Source of the DNA: Streptomyces sp. NBC_01551
Lineage (GTDB): Bacteria; Actinomycetota; Actinomycetes; Streptomycetales; Streptomycetaceae
Assembly: GCF_026339935.1 (NCBI RefSeq)
Contig: NZ_JAPEPX010000001.1
Coordinates: forward strand, 1,114,501-1,178,500
Length of the DNA: 64,000 nucleotides
Reading direction: 5' to 3'
In this document: positions 41,172-49,620 of the stretch, one piece after another
Layout: every line of letters begins with the position of its first letter
Numbering within the stretch: position 1 is the stretch's first letter
The notes under the pieces: generated by a model
Seen by the model: the letters and a program-made list of their open reading frames with translations, nothing else
What the model was told of the DNA's origin: nothing
Database searches by the model: none
Made by a program: the position numbers and the translations under genes

Positions 41172-42548
41172 GTGCCCGCATCAGTGCAGCCGTATTTTTT
41201 TCTCAGTTATGCGCATACGCCGAGATTCGGGGCCGGGGGGCCCGACCCCGACATGTGGGTCGAGCGCCTCTATCGCGATCTCTGCAGCCATGTCATGGCG
41301 CTGACCGATCTGCCCGCGGGCTCCGAAGCGGGTTTCATGGACCGGGAGATACGCAGCGGCGAGGGCTGGTCGGAACGGCTCGCGCAGGCGCTCGCCACCT
41401 GCCGGGTCTTCGTCCCCCTGTTCTCGCCACGGTACTTCGCCAGCGAGATGTGCGGGAAGGAGTGGTTCGCCTTCGCGCAGCGCGCCATCCAGCACGGCGC
41501 GATCAGCAACCAGCCGGCCGAGGCCATCGTGCCCGCCCTGTGGGTTCCGGTGCCGCCCTCCCAACTGCCCGGCCCCGCCGAGCGGTTGCAGTTCAACCAC
41601 AACACCTTCGGCGAGCGCTACGTCACCGACGGCCTGTACGGGCTGATCAAACTGCGCGGCTACGCCGAGCAGTACGAGCGGGCCGTGTACGAACTCGCCA
41701 AGCGCATCGTGCGGGTCGCCGAGACCGTCCGCCTCGAATCCGTGCGCCCGGTGGACTACCGGGTGGTGCCGAGCGCCTTCGGCACGACCGGCAGCCCGGC
41801 CCGCACCCTCCACGTCACCGTGGCGGCGGCGGCCCGGCACGAGCTGCCGGAGGGCCGCAGCCCCGAGTACTACGGGGAGAGCGCGCTGGACTGGAATCCG
41901 TACCACCCGGCCTCCCAGCGGCCCATCGCCTACGTCGCCGAAGACCTGGTGCGCAACCTCAACTACCGCACCACCATGAGCTCCTTCGACGACGAGGCGG
42001 GGCACTTCGACGGAAAACAGCCGCCGACCCGCCCCGAGATCCTGATCATCGACCGTTGGGCGGTGGAGGACGAGCAGCGCCGCCAGCGGCTGGCCGCCTT
42101 CGACCAGGAGTCCCGGCCCTGGATCAACGTGGTGGTGCCGTGGAACCGCTACGACCACCAGAGCCGCGCCCGGGAGAACGAGCTGGTGCACCGGCTGGAG
42201 GACACCATGCCCGTCAAGATGAGCCAGGGCCGGGCCGCCTGCCGGGCCGCCGCCAACGGGGTGGCGAACATGGAGACCCTCGGGCAGATCCTGCCGCAGG
42301 TCGTCGAGGCCGCCGCCCAGCAGTTCCTCAGACACGCGCAGGTGTACCCACCGGCCGGCGGCACCCCCACCGAACGCCCGCGGCTGCTCGGCCCGATGGG
42401 GATGAACGGGCCGCCCGCACCGCCGCCCCGCGCCCCGTTCCCACCCGACGCCGACGAGGCCGGCGCCACCCGCCGGGGCCGCCACGAACGCGATGCCACA
42501 GCCGACAACGACACCGACCGGGGGGACACGGATGACAGCGAGTCGTGA
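41172..42548 (+). CDS. fxsC: TIR-like protein FxsC
   Basis: 458 aa from a GTG. The N-terminal TIR-type domain (about residues 7-160) starts with YFFLSYAHTPRF, has FMDREIRSGEGWSERLAQAL and the pattern FASEMCGKEWFAFA, where Glu97 lies where the catalytic Glu of TIR NADases is expected (SxWCxxE). The C-terminal part is the FxsC-specific domain, with 'VTVAAAARHELPEGRSPEYY' and 'IDRWAVEDEQRRQRLAAF', then a low-complexity charged tail. It follows the AAC(3) gene by 80 bases and overlaps fxsT by 17 bases. Whether it hydrolyses NAD or only signals by assembly is unknown. Confidence 0.88.
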   Translation: MPASVQPYFFLSYAHTPRFGAGGPDPDMWVERLYRDLCSHVMALTDLPAGSEAGFMDREIRSGEGWSERLAQALATCRVFVPLFSPRYFASEMCGKEWFAFAQRAIQHGAISNQPAEAIVPALWVPVPPSQLPGPAERLQFNHNTFGERYVTDGLYGLIKLRGYAEQYERAVYELAKRIVRVAETVRLESVRPVDYRVVPSAFGTTGSPARTLHVTVAAAARHELPEGRSPEYYGESALDWNPYHPASQRPIAYVAEDLVRNLNYRTTMSSFDDEAGHFDGKQPPTRPEILIIDRWAVEDEQRRQRLAAFDQESRPWINVVVPWNRYDHQSRARENELVHRLEDTMPVKMSQGRAACRAAANGVANMETLGQILPQVVEAAAQQFLRHAQVYPPAGGTPTERPRLLGPMGMNGPPAPPPRAPFPPDADEAGATRRGRHERDATADNDTDRGDTDDSES

Positions 42549-45500
42549 CAGCAGCGGCCGTGACGGACGCATCGTCACCTTCTACTCGTACAAGGGCGGC
42601 ACGGGCCGCACCATGGCGCTGGCCAACACCGCCTGGATCCTCGCCGCCAACGGCAAGCGGGTGCTCGCCGTGGACTGGGACCTGGAGGCCCCGGGCCTGC
42701 ACCGGTTCTTCCACCCCTTCCTGGACCCCTCCACGCTCGGCGCCACCACCGGGGTCATCGACCTGATCAGCGAGTACGCCTGGGCGGCGACCAGCCCGGC
42801 GCAGCGCGCCGACGACTGGCACAAGGACTACGCGCGCATCCAGCCGCACGCGGTCTCCCTCACCCCCGAGACCCTGGGCTGGGAGTTCCCCGACGGCGGC
42901 ACCCTCGACTTCGTCTCGGCGGGCCGGCAGAACCGCGAGTACTCGGCGACCGTCTCCACCTTCGACTGGGACAACTTCTACGACCGGCTCGGCGGCGGCC
43001 TCTTCTTCGACGCCTTGCGGGCGGACATGAAGCGGAACTACGACTACGTCCTGATCGACAGCCGCACGGGGCTCTCCGACATCGCCGACATCTGCACCGT
43101 GCACCTCCCGGACGTCCTGGTGGACTGCTTCACCCTCTCCGACCAGTCCATCGACGGCGCCGCCTCCGTCGCCCGCCAGATCGACGAGCGGTTCAACGAC
43201 CGCGGCATCAAGATCTACCCGGTCCCGATGCGCATCGACGAGGGTGAGAAGGAGAAGGCCGACGCGGGCCGCGCGCTCGCGCGGATCAAGTTCGACCGCT
43301 TCCCCAACGGCCTCGTCGGCGACGAGCTCACCTCGTACTGGGGCGCGGTGGAGATCCCGTACCGGCCGTACTACGCCTACGAGGAGACCCTGGCCACCTT
43401 CGGGGACGAGGCCGGGCTCACCAACTCGCTGCTGTCCGCCTTCGAGCGGCTCACCGCCGTGGTCACCGAGGGCGAGATCACCTCCATGCCGGCCATCGGC
43501 GAGGAGGTCCGGCTGCGGATCCGCGACGCGTTCACCCGGCGGCGCCCGGCGCTGCCCGCCGACCTGTTCCTCTCCTACGTCGCCGAGAACCGGATGTGGG
43601 CCGACTGGATCGAGTCGGTGCTCACCCGGGCCGGGTTCCGCGTCGTCCCCAAGGACGTCTCCGCCGAGCGCGCCCCGGGCACCGCCCCCGGCGACACGCT
43701 GGGCGCGGGCATCAGCGTCGACACCGCGGCGCGGACCGTGGTGCTGCTCTCCAGCGCCTACCTCAAGTCGGCCCGGGCGGTGGACGTCTGGGAACGGGCG
43801 GCCGCCGAGGACCCGACCGGGGGCCGGCGGCAGCTGGTGCCGCTGCGGGTGGGCGACGTACGCCTGTCCACGCCCTACATCGACCGCAACCCGGTGGACC
43901 TCTTCCGGCTCGACGAGGTGCACGCCACCACCGCCCTGCTGCGCGCGGTGGAGCGGCCGACGGCGCTGCCGGACAGTGTCGCCAGCGCCTCCCAGCCCGG
44001 CCCCCGCTTCCCGGGGACCGTGCCGAAGATCTGGAACGCTCCGCCGCGCAACCCCGGGTTCACCGGCCGCAGCATCGTGCTGGAGCGGATGCGCGACCAG
44101 CTCGGCGGCGGGATGGCGGTGGTGCTGCCGCAGCCGCAGACCCTGTACGGGCTCGGCGGCGTCGGCAAGACCCAGGTGGCGCTGGAGTACGTCCACCGGT
44201 TCATGGCGGACTACGACCTGGTCTGGTGGATCTCCTCGGAGCAGACCGACGACGTGGTCGCGGCCCTCGCGGAGCTGGCCGTACGGCTGGGCGCGCAGAC
44301 CGGCGAGGACATGTCGGCGGCCTCGCAGGAGGCGATCGACCTGCTGCGGCGCGGGGTTCCCACCTCGCGGTGGCTGCTGGTCTTCGACAACGCCGACGAT
44401 CCCGAGACGCTCAAACGGTTCTTCCCGCCGGGCGGCCCGGGCCACGTGCTGGTGACCTCCCGCAACCAGTCCTGGTCGCAGTACGGGGACGCGCTCCCGG
44501 TGGACGTGTTCCTGCGCGAGGAGTCCATCGAGCACCTCCAGCGCCGGGCCCCCGGCCTGACCAAGGACGACGCCGAGCAGGTGGCCGTCGCGGTGGGCGA
44601 CCTGCCGCTCGCGGTCGAGCAGGCGGGCGCCTGGATCGCGGAGACGGCGACGCCGGTGTCCGCGTACCTGGAGCAGCTGGCGCAGCAGGCCGCCCGCGTG
44701 CTGGGGCTGAACCAGCCGCCCGGGTACCCGGAGCCGGTGGCCGCGACCTGGAACGTGTCGATCGAGCGGCTCCAGTCCCGCTCCCCGGCCGCCGTGCGGC
44801 TGCTCCAGCTGTGCGCGTTCTTCGCGCCGGAGCCGATCTCGGCGAACCTCCTCTACAGCAAGGAGATGATCGACGCGCTCAAGCCGTACGACTCCTCGCT
44901 CCAGGAGAAGCTGGTGCTGGGCCGGGTGATCCGGGAGATCGGCCGCTTCGCGATGGCCAAGGTCGACCAGGTCGGCAACAGCATCCAGGTGCACCGGCTG
45001 GTGCAGGCGGTGATCCGGGCGCAGCTGTCCGAGGAGGAGCAGCGCGAGGCCCGGCACGCGGTGCACCGGATCCTGGCGGGGGCCCGGCCGGACGACGACG
45101 AGCCGATAGACAACCCGGAGACCTGGCCGCGGTTCAACACCATCTGGCCGCACCTGACGCCGTCCGAGGCCCGTTTCTGCCGCGAGCCGGAGACCCGCCG
45201 GCTGATGATCGACCGGGTGCGCTACCTGTGGAAGCGCGGTGACTTCAAGGCCGCGTACGCGCTGGGCGAGGAGCTGCGCGAGACCTGGAAGGAGACGCTC
45301 GGCAACGACGACCTCCAGTACCTGTACCTGCGCTTCCACCTCTCCAACATCCTGCGCTCGCAGGGCCGGTTCGTGGAGGCGAAGGAGCTGGACGAGGTCA
45401 CGCTGGAGCGGCAGCGCGGCGCGCTCGGCCCCTCGCACCCGCACACGTACATGACGACCAGCGGCCTGGCGATGGACCTGGGCGCGCTCGGCCGGTACGG

Positions 45501-46512
45501 CGAGGCGATGGACCTGGCGAAGGCCGCGCACGAGGGCTTCGGCCAGATCTTCCACGAGGCGCACCCGCGCACCCTGGCCGCCGCGAACAACCTGGCGCTG
45601 AACCTGCGGATGGTGGGGCAGTACGCGCGGGCCCGGGAGATCGACCAGGAGGTCTTCGACCGGCGCACCGAGGTGCTGGGCCCGGACCACCCGTACACCC
45701 TGTCGTCGGCGCAGAACCTGGCGCGGGACCTGCGCGAGGTGGGCCGGTACGACGATTCGGTGCAGCTGCTGAGCCGGACGTACGAGATCTACAAGCGGCA
45801 GTTGGGCCGGGCCTTCCCGGGCACGCTGTCGGCGGCGAAGAACCTCGCGGTGTCGCTGCGGCGGGCGGGGGACCTGGAGGACGCGCTGCGGCTGACCACG
45901 GCGACCCGCAACCGCTACCGGGCCAAGTACACCTCGGTCAACCCGGACCTGCTGGCCTGCGAGCTGAACCTGGCCGCGGACATGTTCGCGACCGGGGACC
46001 CGGGCGGGGCGCGGGACCTGGCGCAGGAGGTGGTGGACGAGTACATGAAGGTGCCGGGCGAGCGGCACCCGTACACCCTGGCCGCGCTGAACAACCTGGC
46101 GGTCTTCCACTGGGGCACGGGCGCGGCGGACACAGCGGACACGATGCTGAGGCAGACGATCCGGTACATGCGCGAGGTGCTGGGCGACAACCACCCGCAC
46201 ACCGTCTTCGCCCACCTGAACCTGGCCAACGCCCGCGCCGACCAAGGCGATCCCGAGGGCGCCCTGGAGCTGGAGCGGACGGCGGTGATGCGGCTGCGCG
46301 AGGCGCTCGGGGCGCATCACCCGGAGACCCTGGCGAGCGCCTCCAACATGGCGGTGAGCCTGGACGCGATGGGCCGCAAGGAGGAGGCGGCGCGGGTCCG
46401 CGCGGACGCGGTCGCGGAACTCACGCGGCTGCTCGGCGAGGACCACGGGCTGACCCGCTACGCCCGCGACGAGCGACGGGTCCACCGCGACCTGGAGCCG
46501 CTGGCGGTGTGA
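42532..46512 (+). CDS. fxsT: FxSxx-COOH system ParA-TIR-STAND NTPase-TPR protein
   Basis: 1326 aa with four modules. (1) ParA/MinD-like domain, residues ~12-310, with deviant Walker A YSYKGGTGRTMALA (Lys21; Arg26 replaces the usual P-loop Lys) and 'VLIDSRTGLSD'. (2) TIR domain, ~343-475 (DLFLSYVAENRMWADWIESV). (3) NB-ARC/STAND NTPase, ~510-900, with P-loop YGLGGVGKTQVAL (Lys546), WLLVFDNADDPE and 'LPLAVEQAGAWI'. (4) About eight 42-residue tetratricopeptide repeats with 'HPxTLxxxxNLA' cores to the C-terminus. The architecture is that of an immune-type receptor: TPRs sense, STAND switches, TIR acts. The ATG at 42532 follows GGGGGGAC. A strong hairpin follows the stop. Confidence 0.92.
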   Translation: MTASRDSSGRDGRIVTFYSYKGGTGRTMALANTAWILAANGKRVLAVDWDLEAPGLHRFFHPFLDPSTLGATTGVIDLISEYAWAATSPAQRADDWHKDYARIQPHAVSLTPETLGWEFPDGGTLDFVSAGRQNREYSATVSTFDWDNFYDRLGGGLFFDALRADMKRNYDYVLIDSRTGLSDIADICTVHLPDVLVDCFTLSDQSIDGAASVARQIDERFNDRGIKIYPVPMRIDEGEKEKADAGRALARIKFDRFPNGLVGDELTSYWGAVEIPYRPYYAYEETLATFGDEAGLTNSLLSAFERLTAVVTEGEITSMPAIGEEVRLRIRDAFTRRRPALPADLFLSYVAENRMWADWIESVLTRAGFRVVPKDVSAERAPGTAPGDTLGAGISVDTAARTVVLLSSAYLKSARAVDVWERAAAEDPTGGRRQLVPLRVGDVRLSTPYIDRNPVDLFRLDEVHATTALLRAVERPTALPDSVASASQPGPRFPGTVPKIWNAPPRNPGFTGRSIVLERMRDQLGGGMAVVLPQPQTLYGLGGVGKTQVALEYVHRFMADYDLVWWISSEQTDDVVAALAELAVRLGAQTGEDMSAASQEAIDLLRRGVPTSRWLLVFDNADDPETLKRFFPPGGPGHVLVTSRNQSWSQYGDALPVDVFLREESIEHLQRRAPGLTKDDAEQVAVAVGDLPLAVEQAGAWIAETATPVSAYLEQLAQQAARVLGLNQPPGYPEPVAATWNVSIERLQSRSPAAVRLLQLCAFFAPEPISANLLYSKEMIDALKPYDSSLQEKLVLGRVIREIGRFAMAKVDQVGNSIQVHRLVQAVIRAQLSEEEQREARHAVHRILAGARPDDDEPIDNPETWPRFNTIWPHLTPSEARFCREPETRRLMIDRVRYLWKRGDFKAAYALGEELRETWKETLGNDDLQYLYLRFHLSNILRSQGRFVEAKELDEVTLERQRGALGPSHPHTYMTTSGLAMDLGALGRYGEAMDLAKAAHEGFGQIFHEAHPRTLAAANNLALNLRMVGQYARAREIDQEVFDRRTEVLGPDHPYTLSSAQNLARDLREVGRYDDSVQLLSRTYEIYKRQLGRAFPGTLSAAKNLAVSLRRAGDLEDALRLTTATRNRYRAKYTSVNPDLLACELNLAADMFATGDPGGARDLAQEVVDEYMKVPGERHPYTLAALNNLAVFHWGTGAADTADTMLRQTIRYMREVLGDNHPHTVFAHLNLANARADQGDPEGALELERTAVMRLREALGAHHPETLASASNMAVSLDAMGRKEEAARVRADAVAELTRLLGEDHGLTRYARDERRVHRDLEPLAV

Positions 46513-46521
46513 TCCGCCGGC

Positions 46522-46552
46522 GGGCGGCGGGGACGACGGGTCCCCGCCGCCC
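46522..46552 (+). terminator. Hairpin terminator after fxsT
   Basis: GGGCGGCGGGGAC (46522-46534) and GTCCCCGCCGCCC (46540-46552) form a perfect 13-bp stem with a 5-base loop, 9 bases after the fxsT stop. There is no T-run, as is usual in Streptomyces. It separates fxsT from the SLATT gene. Confidence 0.8.
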
Positions 46553-46585
46553 GCACCCACCCGACAGCAGACTGGGGGGTTCGCT

Positions 46586-47494
46586 GTGACCGACAGCATG
46601 ACCTTTCGAAACGAGGACCTGCCGGCCCTCTTCCACCACACCGACCAGGCGGCGATCTCCCGGCAGCGGGAGTCCACCCAGGCCACCCGCGCCCAGCTGC
46701 TGCTGCTCGTCGCGGCCGCCGGGGCCGCCGCCCTGCCCTCGGCGCCCGCCGTGGGCTCGCTGCACGTGTTCGCGGCGCTGAGCGCTCTGGCGTACGCGGG
46801 GGTGCTGGCCGTGGGCGTACGGGCGTCCAGGCGGCGGGCGCGCCCGCAGTGGCAGCTCAACCGCAGCGCGGCCGAGTTCATCAAGTCCCTGGCCTGGCGG
46901 TACGCCGTGCACGGGGCGCCGTTCGGCACCGAGGTCGAGAGCCCGCAGGCGACGTACCGCACGCGGCTGGAGAAGGGGCTGGACGAGCTGCGCAAGATGG
47001 GCTGGGAGGATCCGCGGACGGCGGGCCTTGTGCCGGAGGGCGGGGAGATCACCGGCGCGATGCAGCGGCTGCGCTCGATGGGCTACCAGCCGCGGCGCGA
47101 GACGTACGTACGGGACCGGCTGATCGAGCAGCGCAACTGGTACCGGCGCAAGACGGAGGTGTCGCGGCGGGCCACGTCGCTGTGGTCGTGGACGATCGTG
47201 CTGCTGACCTGCGTGGGCCTGCTGTTCGCGCTGTCCGGGGCATGGGGTTCGGGGCCGGGGGCGGGGCCGACGGGGCTGCTGAGCTCGGCGGCGGCCGCCG
47301 CGATCGCCTGGAACGAGGTACGGCGCCACCACCCGCTGATCGAGGCGCACACCCTGATCGAGCAGGATCTGGCGGCGATGATGGTCGTGATGCAGACGAC
47401 GATCACCGAGGCGCACTGGCCGAACGCGGTGTACGAGACGGAGCGCTACGTCTCGCCGCAGCACACGGACTGGCTGGCCCGGCACAGCAGCTGA
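46586..47494 (+). CDS. SLATT/DUF4231 membrane protein (conflict-system effector type)
   Basis: 302 aa from a GTG behind GGGGGG. Two pairs of transmembrane helices: ARAQLLLLVAAAGAAALPSA with FAALSALAYAGVLAVGV near the N-terminus, and LWSWTIVLLTCVGLLFALSG with a second helix around residue 245. Between them 'SAAEFIKSLAWRYAVHGAPF' and 'RDRLIEQRNWYRRKTEVSRR' match SLATT-type domains, which occur with SMODS and SLOG proteins and are predicted to act as membrane effectors in nucleotide-based conflict systems. It follows fxsT after a terminator and faces a SLOG gene. Family recognition is from memory of the pattern. Confidence 0.75.
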   Translation: MTDSMTFRNEDLPALFHHTDQAAISRQRESTQATRAQLLLLVAAAGAAALPSAPAVGSLHVFAALSALAYAGVLAVGVRASRRRARPQWQLNRSAAEFIKSLAWRYAVHGAPFGTEVESPQATYRTRLEKGLDELRKMGWEDPRTAGLVPEGGEITGAMQRLRSMGYQPRRETYVRDRLIEQRNWYRRKTEVSRRATSLWSWTIVLLTCVGLLFALSGAWGSGPGAGPTGLLSSAAAAAIAWNEVRRHHPLIEAHTLIEQDLAAMMVVMQTTITEAHWPNAVYETERYVSPQHTDWLARHSS

Positions 47495-47539
47495 CGCGGG
47501 GTGCTCCGGCGCGAGGGGCTCCGGCGCGAGGTGCGCGGC

Positions 47540-48019
47540 TCAGTCGCGGGTCACGCCCTCGCGCCAGATGACGGTGACCGGCTTCCCCAGGGCGCGCGCG
47601 TAGGCGACGATCTCGGCGGTGCCGCCGTGGCCGCGGGCGGGCCGGCCGTCCCAGACGGCGACGAGCCGGTCGCAGGAGTCGGCGATGTAGGTGCCGGCGG
47701 CGTAGTAGGCCTCGTCCGTGGAGCGGGCGAAGTCCATCCGGATCTCCTGGGAGGCACGCCCCTTGAGCCGCCGGTAGCCGGCCAGGGACTCGGGGTCCTC
47801 GAAGGCGTCCTCGTAGTCCCCGCTGGGGATGACCACGGTGAGGTCGGCGCCGCATTCGAGCGCGATGGCGGCGAACAGCTGGTCCGCTCCCTCGGCGAGG
47901 CTGGAGAGGGCCTCCAGCGGCCCCTCGTGGTCCCGCAGTACGGCGCGCAGGCCGTCCCGCACGTGGCCGAGCACCTCGCCGGGAATCGACCGGTGCCCGG
48001 TCACGCCGATGCGTTTCAT
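47540..48019 (-). CDS. SLOG-type Rossmann protein (nucleotide sensing/processing)
   Basis: 159 aa from the ATG at 48019 (MKRIGVTGHR). The GVTGHRSIP loop, SSLAEGADQLFA, a 'DLTVVIPSGDYEDAF' strand and 'DRLVAVWDGRPARGHGGTAE' form the LOG/DprA-like SLOG fold, with GHGGT as the expected nucleotide-binding turn. SLOG proteins sense or make nucleotide derivatives, and are typical partners of SLATT membrane proteins; here the two genes are convergent with 45 bases between stops. It is separated from the upstream protease gene by a very strong hairpin. Confidence 0.8.
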   Translation of the reverse strand: MKRIGVTGHRSIPGEVLGHVRDGLRAVLRDHEGPLEALSSLAEGADQLFAAIALECGADLTVVIPSGDYEDAFEDPESLAGYRRLKGRASQEIRMDFARSTDEAYYAAGTYIADSCDRLVAVWDGRPARGHGGTAEIVAYARALGKPVTVIWREGVTRD

Positions 48020-48050
48020 ACGCACACCTGCTCCCCCATGGACACGGACG

Positions 48051-48091
48051 CCCCTGGACATCCTCCCAGAAGGCGGGAGGACGTCCAGGGG
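48051..48091 (-). terminator. Long-stem hairpin terminator after the protease gene
   Basis: CCCCTGGACATCCTCCC (48051-48067) pairs with GGGAGGACGTCCAGGGG (48075-48091): 16 of 17 base pairs with a 7-base loop. It lies 42 bases after the protease stop and 32 bases upstream of the SLOG start, both on the minus strand. Confidence 0.85.
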
Positions 48092-48132
48092 TGCGACGGG
48101 GGCGCACGGAGCGGTGTCCGCGCGGTGCCCGG

Positions 48133-49029
48133 TCAGTAGACGCTGACTCCGTAGGCGCTGAGCGCCTCCACCACGGGCTGGAAGAAGGTCGTTCCGCCCG
48201 AGGAGCAGTTGCCGCTGCCGCCCGAGGTGAGGCCGACCGCTCGGGTGCCGGAGTAGAGCGGGCCGCCGCTGTCGCCGGGTTCGGCGCAGACGTTGGTGCG
48301 GATCATGCCGTACACGATGTCGCCGCCGCCGTAGTTGACGGTGGCGTTGAGGCCGGTGACGGTGCCGCTGTGGATGCCGGTGGTGGAGCCGCGGCGGGTC
48401 ACGGACATGTTGAGGGTGGGGTTGACGGCGCTGGTGATGTCCTGGCTGCCGACCGTGCCCGGCGGCACGGGCGAGTTGCTCGCGTATTTGATGAGGCCGT
48501 AGTCATTGGTCGGGAAGCTGGATCCGACGGTGCTGCCGACGACGGCGGTGCGGGCGGAGTTGCTCCACCAGGTGCCCGCGCCGTCGGTGCAGTGCCCGGC
48601 GGTCAGTGCGTAGTAGGTGCTGCCGCTGCGCACGTTGAAGCCGAGGGAGCAGCGCCAGCTGGTCGCGTAGATGGCGTCTCCGCCGGAGGCGAGCTTGGTC
48701 AGCTTGCCGGGGACGCGTTCGATGCGCAGGGCGGCGGCGTCGGCACCGGCCTCGCGCTTGATCTTCGTGAGGGACGCCTCGGTGACGGTGGAGTCGGCGG
48801 TGACCACGAGGGTCCCGGTGGCGGGGTCGGTGTGCCAGGCGGTGCCGCCGACGTCGGCGCGCAGGACGGAGGCGTCGGCCGAGGCGAGCCGGGCGGCGCT
48901 GAATCCGGTGTCCTGGCCGTCGCGCGGTCCGTCCGCGCTCGCCGCGGTGGGCACGGCGAGTGCCGCGGCGGCGGCCAGGCCGGTGGCCACCGCGAGCAGC
49001 CTGGTACGGGTCATGCTCTTGATCCTCAC
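48133..49029 (-). CDS. Streptogrisin-type secreted serine protease (S1 family)
   Basis: 298 aa from the GTG at 49029, which follows GGGAGGA; the ATG at 49014 is an alternative. Signal peptide [20 protein letters not shown]; then a propeptide of the alpha-lytic protease type ([20 protein letters not shown]) and a mature chymotrypsin-like domain with the triad in [11 protein letters not shown] (His), [11 protein letters not shown] (Asp) and [12 protein letters not shown] (Ser). Relatives are secreted zymogens that fold with the help of the propeptide and act in nutrient release during development. Four to six Cys could form the usual disulfides. It is terminated by the hairpin at 48051. Confidence 0.95.
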   Translation of the reverse strand: MRIKSMTRTRLLAVATGLAAAAALAVPTAASADGPRDGQDTGFSAARLASADASVLRADVGGTAWHTDPATGTLVVTADSTVTEASLTKIKREAGADAAALRIERVPGKLTKLASGGDAIYATSWRCSLGFNVRSGSTYYALTAGHCTDGAGTWWSNSARTAVVGSTVGSSFPTNDYGLIKYASNSPVPPGTVGSQDITSAVNPTLNMSVTRRGSTTGIHSGTVTGLNATVNYGGGDIVYGMIRTNVCAEPGDSGGPLYSGTRAVGLTSGGSGNCSSGGTTFFQPVVEALSAYGVSVY

Positions 49030-49202
49030 TTCTCGTCCTCCCGGGAGGGATCGGGGGCCCGGCGAACGTGGGGGTGCCGGAGCCCGTGAGGCGCAGTCGG
49101 CGGCACGGCGGGCGCTTGGGCTCGGGTCGTGCTCCTGACGCGCCCCTGACAAATTCCTGGGCCAGCCACCGACAAGCACTGTCGGGAGTGTCCTGGCGTC
49201 AG

Positions 49203-49538
49203 TTACCGGTCGCAAGAGCGCCTTTCAGCCTTCGCTCGCCCGCCGCGGCGGCGCGCAGCGACCTCGAAGGGCGGGGCCTCGTCGGCGGCGAGTATGACCT
49301 CTCCGGCGAAAAGCTCTCCGTCGAGGCGGATGCCGTCCGCGGGGGCGGCCGTGAGTTCCATCGCGTCACCGTCGGCACGCCAGCGCCCCGGAACGGCCGG
49401 AATTCGCCCTTCCGGGTAGTCGGCGAGCCGGTGCGTTCCGGTCAGCGCGAGGGAGCCGCAGGGGGCGGACACGGCGGCCACCCGGCGCTCGTGCCAGTTC
49501 CGCCAGGCGGCGTGCGGGTCGTGCGCGTCATCGTTCAT
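49203..49538 (-). pseudogene. Truncated DUF1684-like gene
   Basis: 111 aa from the ATG at 49538. The N-terminal part, WRNWHERRVAAVSAPCGSLA, LTGTHRLADYPEGRIPAVPG, RWRADGDAMELTAAP, fits the start of DUF1684 proteins, but the C-terminal two thirds of that family are absent: after 'ADEAPPFEVAARRRGG' the sequence becomes basic and stops. The missing part is not found in the other frames of the 173 bases before the protease gene. It could be a decayed remnant or a genuine short form. Function unknown. Confidence 0.5.
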
Positions 49539-49620
49539 GCCGCTCAACCCTTCCACGCCCGCCCGGACGGGAACCACCCCGTACGCCGTCCGGACGCGCG
49601 GAATCTGAAAGAGCCTCAGC

